A stretch of 64,000 nt of DNA from a virus, in IMG/VR virus record IMGVR_UViG_3300048588_000136, positions 25,358-89,357 of that record. The stretch is one strand, 5' to 3'. Below the pieces are notes generated by a model, which was given only the letters and a program-made list of their open reading frames with translations, did not search any database and had not been told where the DNA came from. Shown one piece after another: positions 59,232-64,000 of the stretch. A program made the translations under genes and the position numbers. Each line of letters starts with the position of its first letter. Position 1 is the first letter of the stretch.

Positions 59232-59286
59232 TGACACACAAGCGTATCAATGCTAGAATGAATCATGACACACAAGCGTATCAATG
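59232..59286 (+). promoter_or_regulatory. Promoter with 21-bp direct-repeat operators
   Basis: TTGACA (59231-59236), 17-base spacer ending TGC, TAGAAT (59254-59259). TGACACACAAGCGTATCAATG occurs at 59232-59252, over the -35 and spacer, and at 59266-59286, over the start. Each copy is nearly palindromic (TTGACAC-N6-GTATCAA). Confidence 0.8.
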
Positions 59287-59299
59287 AAAGGAAATAGTC

Positions 59300-59494
59300 T
59301 TGGATGAAAAAATATATAGTTCGGTGGAAGTAGCTCAGGAGTTAGGTATTGCGTCGGCGTACATCCGTGTATTGTTGCGCCGCCATCCGCAACTAGAGCC
59401 ACATAGGGTTGGTAATATGCGGGTGTGGAAGCAGTCTGATGTAGATCGTATTAAAGAATGGTATAACCAACACAAACGAGTTAACCAAAAGTAA
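59300..59494 (+). CDS. Excisionase/MerR-type small regulator (lysogeny copy)
   Basis: The start is TTG 59300 after AAAGGA. The 64-residue product reads IYSSVEVAQELGIASAYIRV, LLRRHPQLEPHRVGNMRVWK and DVDRIKEWYNQHK, a clear paralog of 16965-17165. It may be the recombination directionality factor for the serine recombinase, or an autoregulated switch, through the direct repeats at its promoter. Confidence 0.75.
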   Translation: MDEKIYSSVEVAQELGIASAYIRVLLRRHPQLEPHRVGNMRVWKQSDVDRIKEWYNQHKRVNQK

Positions 59495-59527
59495 AGCCGG
59501 CAAAGTGTCGTGAGCACCTCACCGGCT
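59495..59527 (+). other. Intercistronic hairpin matching the one at 16932-16964
   Basis: AGCCGG pairs with CCGGCT with further pairs inside (10 of 13), right after the regulator stop. The same spacing and the following AATCACC-AGAAAGG-like bases occur in the other copy. Confidence 0.65.
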
Positions 59528-59554
59528 AATCACCCACGAAAGGGAATATCTTTC

Positions 59555-59788
59555 ATGAGTAACATCACCATTGTATCATCCTCTATTGACATTGTGAAAG
59601 TCTTGTTTGAAGCATTGTTACCCACGTTACCAGATCACACCGATGATGCTTGCGCAGTCCTCAGTGACATTGATGATCAAATTAGCTATGAACAGCATGA
59701 GCGGTTGTACTCTGCTATGTTAGCGGCTGTGGAAGAGGCTCAGGCTGCCGCATTCCGGGCCGGTTGGGAAATGAGAGGATCACTGTAA
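59555..59788 (+). CDS. Small hypothetical protein after the regulator
   Basis: ATG 59555 follows AAAGGGA. The 77-residue acidic helical product (DDACAVLSDIDDQISYEQHE) shares its place, though not clear sequence, with the 16488-16901 gene of the other cassette. Unknown. Confidence 0.5.
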   Translation: MSNITIVSSSIDIVKVLFEALLPTLPDHTDDACAVLSDIDDQISYEQHERLYSAMLAAVEEAQAAAFRAGWEMRGSL

Positions 59789-60000
59789 TGAGCAAAAAGA
59801 TAAGATACGGACATAAGTATGCTTTGACGGGTGAAGAATTGATGAAACTTCAAGAGCTTTCCCGTCAGTTGAATTTGAATAAGGGTCAGGTTGTCGGTCT
59901 GCTTATTAAAAAGGCGCAAATTGTTATCGATCATGATGGGACGCATCAACTTGCAGATGATTCCTTGGTTATCAAGAAAGGTCAATCCGATGGCAACTGA
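59788..60000 (+). CDS. Ribbon-helix-helix-like small protein 1
   Basis: ATG 59788 overlaps the TAA before. The 70-residue product has TGEELMKLQELSRQLNLNKG and QVVGLLIKKAQIV, typical RHH spacing. A DNA-binding or antitoxin-like role is possible. Confidence 0.55.
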   Translation: MSKKIRYGHKYALTGEELMKLQELSRQLNLNKGQVVGLLIKKAQIVIDHDGTHQLADDSLVIKKGQSDGN

Positions 60001-60367
60001 CAAGCTAGCTGTGTGTTTATATCTATCTGCCACCACCAACGGGCAGATTGATCAACTTGCTGACAGCATGAGCCTTTCCAGAAGCAACGTTGTAGCCATC
60101 GCTGTCGCTAACATGCTTAATGATCAAGATGCTCTGTCCGCCGCCGTCCAAGAGATTGTTGACACACTCTCAAAGCAGGAAAAAGAACTTCCAGAGGACA
60201 AAAAGGAACTATACAACATTCTTCTTCACATCAAAGACGCTATGGAGATCCAGTTGCATCTTGTCACCAACGTGTATAGTGCTCCGCAAACTGAGCACGA
60301 AATCAAGTTATATAATATGCTGATAGATCGTGCCAAGCATGGAATGGCAATGATCAAGAAAAAGTAG
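59990..60367 (+). CDS. Ribbon-helix-helix-like protein 2
   Basis: ATG 59990 follows GAAAGG and overlaps the previous gene by 11 bases. The 125-residue product starts with a beta strand and RHH helices (LAVCLYLSATTNGQIDQLAD, then SRSNVVAIAVANML), with a helical C-terminal part. It and the gene before may act as a pair. Confidence 0.55.
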   Translation: MATDKLAVCLYLSATTNGQIDQLADSMSLSRSNVVAIAVANMLNDQDALSAAVQEIVDTLSKQEKELPEDKKELYNILLHIKDAMEIQLHLVTNVYSAPQTEHEIKLYNMLIDRAKHGMAMIKKK

Positions 60368-60390
60368 CTTCGGCAGATTTGACGGACACT

Positions 60391-60424
60391 AAAAAAGCGC
60401 TGACCACCCGGCCGGCGCTTTTTC
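60391..60424. terminator. Bidirectional intrinsic terminator
   Basis: AAAAAAGCGC (60391-60400) pairs with GGCGCTTTTTC near 60414-60424; As precede and Ts follow, so it can end transcripts from both sides. Confidence 0.75.
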
Positions 60425-60431
60425 TTTACTG

Positions 60432-60513
60432 GAACTTTTCGTAAGACCGGATATTCCGGCTATCCCTGTCTGAATCCAGAATCCCCTGCCTTTAGGCAGG
60501 GGGAGTATGTCAA
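60432..60513 (+). mobile_element. Orphan IS200/IS605-type right end
   Basis: CCCCTGCCT-TT-AGGCAGGGG (60483-60502) is followed by GGAGTATG and TCAA (60510-60513), the classic end of IS200/IS605 elements with the TnpA hairpin and TCAA cleavage site. Before it a frame GAA (60432) to TGA (60473) encodes ELFVRPDIPAIPV, which could be the last codons of a tnpB. No further tnpA or tnpB is seen, so this is a remnant. Confidence 0.6.
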
Positions 60514-60632
60514 TGCTGAGTATTGCTGATTTTTCAGACTACGCACCGGACAGAAGGACATATATAGCGACTGTATTAATTTCTGTACCTATACAGTAAT
60601 CCTTCGTATCAATCTACTCGCCAAGTATAGAA
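60514..60632. other. Spacer between IS end and recombinase
   Basis: No gene or strong motif. A TGTACCTATACAGT stretch (imperfect palindrome) lies near 60583-60597. The phage attachment site could be here or at 62109-62260, but I cannot locate it. Confidence 0.3.
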
Positions 60633-62108
60633 TTAGATCGCTTCAGCGTGCTTGACCTCATTGTCCAGAATCCACACACGCCAGTGCCGACGAAACCATG
60701 CGTTTGCTTTGGTTATATCCGGCTCGACCAACATGAAATGGCCAAAGGCTACGATCTCCTCTAGGCGTTCTAGCCGATTACCGGCGCGCATCTCCTCGGA
60801 GAGCGTGTTGGCCACATCGTTGCGTTGGGCCTGCACAATGGCCATTTGTTTTTCGATTCGCTCTACTTGGCGTTGGTAGCGGTCAGCCGTCATGGTGCCG
60901 GTTGTGTATGCGTCGTCGGCGCGCTCCAGTTGCGCACGTAGTTCGACAATACGTTCGTCATGCTTGGTGAGTTGGGATTGCAGCGCTGTGGTGCGGTCTT
61001 CAGTTTCCGGCATGTAGTCGGCAAGGTTGTCAAGCGCCGACAGAACGTCAGTACCCTTGCGTATCCAGTGTTCTACCTTCCACGCCATCACCGACCGGCC
61101 GGGGTGTTTGTTGGAGCAGTAATACATCTCATAGGTATATGTCTTGCTCTTCACTGTGGTTGAAATGAACTTTGCATCCATGCGCTGATTACAGACACTG
61201 CACCAAACAATCTGGCTAAAGCGGTGCGTGCTGTGGACGCTGCCGCGGGCAAACCAACGGCGATGGCGTTCGGCGCTGACAGCCTCTGCGGTTGCGTCGT
61301 CAATGATAGCCGGCCATTTTGATTTCGCCTTGATGTACTCGAATCCAGCGGTGCTGTGTTTGTTGTATTCCACATAGCCGGCATAGCGCCATATGTTGCG
61401 GATGATCCATACCACGTTGCCGGATGCCCACGGTCCGCCGCGGGGCGACGTATGGCCAGCCGCATTCAGTCGTCCGGCAACATCGTTGAGACTGGCGCCA
61501 TGCAACAGGTAGAGGTCACAGATTGACAGCAGCGCCATGCGCCCAGTTGTGTCTACCTCAACGTAGCGGGTGCCGTCATCGGTAAATCGTTCAACCCACG
61601 GCCAGGGTATCTCACCGGGGAAATCGCCACGGCGCACCCGTCCGGCCATACCAGACACCCGGCGTTGTTGGAACTTGCGTAACTCCTGCTGAGCGCCAAC
61701 TGATTTGATGGCGCCAAGCAATAAGTCATCATGATCAAACTTTTCAAACTCTATCGATGCCGGTGGACTATCCATCTCATAGAGGAGGATACCGGCCCTG
61801 TTGCATAGTTCGGCCACGGCCATCGACAGCGCCGCCGTGCGACCTAAACGGCTGCGATCTAGGTAAATCAGTACGTCGATAGAACGATTGTTGATCAGAC
61901 CTTGCAACTGTTCGTAAGCCGCAATGCGTCTGCAAGCTTCTTCAAACAGTACAATATCCCGGCTTTCACCCGGCACAATTAGTTCTGCAACCACACTGGC
62001 GCCATGCCGTTCCGCATGGCTGCGACCGCTGGCGAGCTGATCATTCAATGATACTTTCTTTGCTTGTGGCAGTGATGACACTGCCGCCCAAATTGCGACT
62101 CGCTTCAT
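60633..62108 (-). CDS. int: Large serine recombinase (integrase)
   Basis: The start is ATG 62108. Catalytic domain: RVAIWAAVSSLPQAKKVSLN (Ser in VSS, about residue 11) and LIYLDRSRLGRTAALS (the R-x-x-R of the site, about 90). A recombinase domain follows (IPWPWVERFTDDGTRY, RLNAAGHTSPRGGPWASGNV), then a zinc ribbon (CSVCNQRMDA ... YYCSNK, about 310-340) and a coiled coil (about 365-430). At about 490 residues it is typical of phage integrases that join attP and attB. Confidence 0.9.
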   Translation of the reverse strand: MKRVAIWAAVSSLPQAKKVSLNDQLASGRSHAERHGASVVAELIVPGESRDIVLFEEACRRIAAYEQLQGLINNRSIDVLIYLDRSRLGRTAALSMAVAELCNRAGILLYEMDSPPASIEFEKFDHDDLLLGAIKSVGAQQELRKFQQRRVSGMAGRVRRGDFPGEIPWPWVERFTDDGTRYVEVDTTGRMALLSICDLYLLHGASLNDVAGRLNAAGHTSPRGGPWASGNVVWIIRNIWRYAGYVEYNKHSTAGFEYIKAKSKWPAIIDDATAEAVSAERHRRWFARGSVHSTHRFSQIVWCSVCNQRMDAKFISTTVKSKTYTYEMYYCSNKHPGRSVMAWKVEHWIRKGTDVLSALDNLADYMPETEDRTTALQSQLTKHDERIVELRAQLERADDAYTTGTMTADRYQRQVERIEKQMAIVQAQRNDVANTLSEEMRAGNRLERLEEIVAFGHFMLVEPDITKANAWFRRHWRVWILDNEVKHAEAI

Positions 62109-62260
62109 TACAATCACCTAACGCTAATCGGTTAATATACATAACCTTACAATGATACACAGTTAATTTGTGAACAGTGGTCAAAGGATTTGCATGTTAA
62201 TTTACGATTAATGTAGCATTAAGACCTGCAACCCCATTCGCCCACGAGGAGAAAACGCAC
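62109..62260. promoter_or_regulatory. Recombinase upstream region, possible attP
   Basis: The stretch has short repeated GTTAAT/ATTAAC-like sequences (62131-62213) and TTGCAT-N18-TAGCAT (62190-62219) as a weak plus-strand promoter. Serine-integrase attP sites often lie beside int, but no core can be proved without the attB. Confidence 0.35.
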
Positions 62261-62455
62261 ATGTCAACGGATGACGCAATTGATATTGCTAGACTCACTG
62301 ACGAGGAACGCATTGCCTATCAATCTGGGCTGATCGAACGAATCATGGCGCGGATTGACCGTTTGAGTAACCGCGGTGATTGCCGCCGTTGCCAGCATCG
62401 AGATTGCGCAGGATGTCAGCGATTTCAGAGCGCTGGTTCTCCGTCAGGTACGTAA
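62261..62455 (+). CDS. Small cysteine-rich protein
   Basis: ATG 62261 follows GAGGAG. The 64-residue product has IARLTDEERIAYQSGLIERI and a cysteine cluster CRRCQHRDCAGCQ that may bind zinc. Its 3' half runs antisense over the end of the repressor gene. Confidence 0.5.
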   Translation: MSTDDAIDIARLTDEERIAYQSGLIERIMARIDRLSNRGDCRRCQHRDCAGCQRFQSAGSPSGT

Positions 62456-62918
62456 GAGATTGATCTAGCGATTGAAGAAAGCGGGTAATTTCTATATCCC
62501 TACGTCGATCCTTTTTATCCGCTTCCACCAAATTTTTAGCCAGAACCAACATAGATAATCTAGACCGTGGCAGCATGGCGTCAATCATGGCGCCCACCTC
62601 ATTGGCCTCATCAGTGTTGAATTTGTCTGGAATTTTTTCCGGTTCCAGCACATTGCCGCGCAGTATCCATTCGGTGTCTGTGTTAAACATGTCGCAGATT
62701 GCAAATAGCACTTCATGTGATGGTTTTATCTTGTCAGTCAAAATTCGATTCACAGTGCTTTTGTTGGTACTGATGCTGTAGTATTTTCCATCTGGCCCTG
62801 GTCGTTCCCCCGTCAACATTTCTGTCAACTCAACCTGTGTATATGGTGCAGCGCCTTCATGCCTGGCCCGGCCAAAATCCCGCAATAGTTGTTCTATCCT
62901 GTCGCCAATCGTTTTCAT
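62343..62918 (-). CDS. Phage repressor-like helix-turn-helix protein
   Basis: I choose ATG 62918 (MKTIGDRIEQLLRDFG, GAGG upstream); ATG 62984, with AAAGGA, would add 22 residues. The N-terminal domain reads YTQVELTEMLTGERPGPDGK, STNKSTVNRILTDKIKPSHE and LFAICDMFNTDTEWILRG, a CI/Xre fold. The C-terminal part is helical (LVLAKNLVEADKKDRRRDIE), not a LexA-like protease, so induction would not be by self-cleavage. Divergent from the Cro-like gene, it probably controls the TTTCTA-N3-TAGAAA sites. Confidence 0.75.
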   Translation of the reverse strand: MKTIGDRIEQLLRDFGRARHEGAAPYTQVELTEMLTGERPGPDGKYYSISTNKSTVNRILTDKIKPSHEVLFAICDMFNTDTEWILRGNVLEPEKIPDKFNTDEANEVGAMIDAMLPRSRLSMLVLAKNLVEADKKDRRRDIEITRFLQSLDQSLTYLTENQRSEIADILRNLDAGNGGNHRGYSNGQSAP

Positions 62919-63007
62919 GCAATAATCCTCAGTTTGATTGATACCATTTTTGCAATGACTGATCAGTGTAACATCGATTTTCATAGCATTCCTTTTTTTG
63001 GTATATA

Positions 63008-63092
63008 TTTCTAAAATAGAAAATTAATTGTTGACAAGCGCATAAAAACCTGCTATTATTGCCATTAATGAAATTTGTTCCATTTTTAGCAA
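63008..63092 (+). promoter_or_regulatory. Cro-side promoter and operators
   Basis: TTGACA (63031-63036), 17-base spacer ending TGC, TATTAT (63054-63059). A perfect operator TTTCTAAAATAGAAA (63008-63022) lies just upstream, and a weaker one (11 of 15) at 63078-63092 downstream. The region separates the divergent repressor and Cro-like genes. Confidence 0.8.
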
Positions 63093-63112
63093 TGACATGG
63101 AGGGTCCTTGGA

Positions 63113-63409
63113 ATGACAATTGATTCGGCGTTTCAAAAGGTTGTGGAAGTTCAGCGGACGTTGGCGAACCCACGTAACCGGCGCATTGTGGGCGCTCGGA
63201 TTCGATTATTACGTACCATGCGTGACATGGGGCAAAACGAATTGGCGCAAGCAATTGCCGCACCAAATAGCAAGATGTGTAAGTTGGAAAATGGATCGCA
63301 GATACTGACGCCAGAGGATGCGGCAGCACTAAGCGGAGCGCTGGCCGTGTCGCTCGATGAACTGTTGGCAGTGCCAGGAGACTCGGAACATGCTGCGTTG
63401 TCATGGTGA
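63113..63409 (+). CDS. Cro-like Xre regulator
   Basis: ATG 63113 follows GGAGGG. The 98-residue product has VGARIRLLRTMRDMGQNELA, QAIAAPNSKMCKLENGSQIL and LSGALAVSLDELLAVPGD, an Xre helix-turn-helix. Its place across from the repressor suggests a Cro-type role in the lytic choice. Confidence 0.75.
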   Translation: MTIDSAFQKVVEVQRTLANPRNRRIVGARIRLLRTMRDMGQNELAQAIAAPNSKMCKLENGSQILTPEDAAALSGALAVSLDELLAVPGDSEHAALSW

Positions 63410-63608
63410 TGGCTCCGAAGTTCATACAATTGTTTTGCGTGATGCGGTGTTGCCGTCGATCACGTTCAGCTATTCGCTCAAGGCGGCCGCTGCGTTGTTC
63501 GCAGATGCGGCGGCGATTCTAAGCTTACCACAAAACGTTACTACGATTCAACCCACTGTACCGGCGCAGCAACCTACGCGGCGCTTACAAAATAAGGTCA
63601 CGGCTTAA
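63390..63608 (+). CDS. Small hypothetical protein
   Basis: ATG 63390 follows CAGGAG and overlaps the Cro-like gene by 20 bases. The 72-residue product reads VLRDAVLPSITFSYSLKAAA and ends basic. Unknown. Confidence 0.5.
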   Translation: MLRCHGDGSEVHTIVLRDAVLPSITFSYSLKAAAALFADAAAILSLPQNVTTIQPTVPAQQPTRRLQNKVTA

Positions 63609-63628
63609 ATCACATTCAGGAGACGACA

Positions 63629-63877
63629 ATGGCGGACTGGGGAGCAGCCAGAATCCGCATCGTTGACCACATCGCAGAATTACGGACATGGCTAACTGAT
63701 GGCTTTACCGACAATGATGATGTGCGCCTGGTGGTGTGTATGATGAGCCAGGCGCAACGGCAACTGCGCACGATGGACGCATTGCTTGCTGTGCGAACAG
63801 CGCCGGCGGCAACATGTAGGGTGGCGCACGAACGGGGCGCTGAAATATTGCGCTGGGGGTGGGTATGGCAGGCATAA
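63629..63877 (+). CDS. Small helical hypothetical protein
   Basis: ATG 63629 follows AGGAGACG. The 82-residue product (RIVDHIAELRTWLTDGFTDN, MMSQAQRQLRTMDALLAVRT) overlaps the methyltransferase start by 13 bases. Unknown. Confidence 0.55.
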   Translation: MADWGAARIRIVDHIAELRTWLTDGFTDNDDVRLVVCMMSQAQRQLRTMDALLAVRTAPAATCRVAHERGAEILRWGWVWQA

Positions 63878-64000
63878 AAACCTATGGCGATTTATTTACC
63901 GGCGGCGGTGGCGCTACGTTGGGCGCACTGACTGCCGGACTAACGCCACTGTGGGGCAATGAGCTAGATCCGGCCATTGCTGAGGTTGGCAATTACAATC
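63865..64000 (+). CDS. DNA cytosine-5 methyltransferase (3' truncated)
   Basis: The gene runs off the right edge. The visible 45 residues contain motif I of C5 methyltransferases (YGDLFTGGGGATLGALTAG) and the next acidic strand (WGNELDPAIAEVG). It would be a second cytosine methyltransferase besides 45428-46204. A ParB-like gene at the left edge may be its neighbour if the genome is circular. Confidence 0.75.
   Translation, partial: MAGIKTYGDLFTGGGGATLGALTAGLTPLWGNELDPAIAEVGNYN

Noticed and set aside
60514-62260. Exact attP core for the serine recombinase
   Set aside because: Short repeats are present on both sides of int, but no core dinucleotide or imperfect palindrome of the right size stands out and no attB is available.
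1-64000. tRNA or tmRNA genes
   Set aside because: I found no cloverleaf with a plausible T-loop and anticodon arm by eye; a tRNAscan-SE run would settle it.

Overview
This window looks like almost all of a temperate, tailed (siphovirus-like) phage or prophage genome. Both edges cut through phage-type genes (a ParB-like protein on the left, a cytosine methyltransferase on the right). I see no bacterial housekeeping genes, rRNA or tRNA. The host cannot be read directly. The secreted zinc-ribbon protein at 44966-45355, with a PT-rich stretch and a terminal YLPVV motif, recalls exported proteins of Chloroflexota, so a Chloroflexota host is my weak guess.

Layout. (1) 1-2208: accessory genes, namely ParB-like, a Trm1-like methyltransferase, and a reverse-strand radical SAM protein with a small DNA-binding partner. 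(2) 2292-15566, plus strand: packaging and head genes (small and large terminase, DUF935 portal, SPP1 gp7/Mu F protein, a composite DUF6321/2H-phosphoesterase/Mu-I-like protease/scaffold gene, decoration protein, capsid), then neck, tail tube and a frameshifted tail chaperone. (3) 14629-17649: a pocket of reverse-strand cargo genes with their own regulator, splitting the tail genes. (4) 17721-33401, plus strand: tape measure, distal tail proteins, a 2266-residue fibre ending in an S74 chaperone domain, an SGNH hydrolase and a CAP-domain protein. (5) 33125-58469, all minus strand: early genes, including a sigma factor, two DnaN sliding clamps in two related cassettes, nucleotide-metabolism enzymes, a DpdA-like protein, three DNA methyltransferases, a Pol X-like protein, a primase-helicase, a 2H phosphoesterase, VWA and J-domain proteins, a pyrimidine-dimer glycosylase, RecT and an ERCC4 nuclease. 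(6) 58470-64000: an AT-rich origin-like region, regulators, a large serine recombinase, a repressor and a Cro-like gene.

How it fits together. The repressor (62343-62918) probably binds TTTCTA-N3-TAGAAA sites. These occur in sets around three promoters: the early promoter at 58558-58586, a second early promoter at 50572-50600, and the Cro promoter at 63031-63059. Most visible promoters follow TTGACA-N17-TATAAT, often with TGC before the -10. The late operon has no comparable promoter in front of 2292, and the early strand ends in a sigma-factor gene, which suggests a late-gene switch.

Most striking points: two parallel cassettes that each end in a sliding clamp; clamp-binding-like C-termini on three neighbouring DNA enzymes; a 2H phosphoesterase built into the capsid protease/scaffold gene; promoter-RNA-terminator units; a duplicated regulator-hairpin cassette; and an orphan IS200/IS605 right end.
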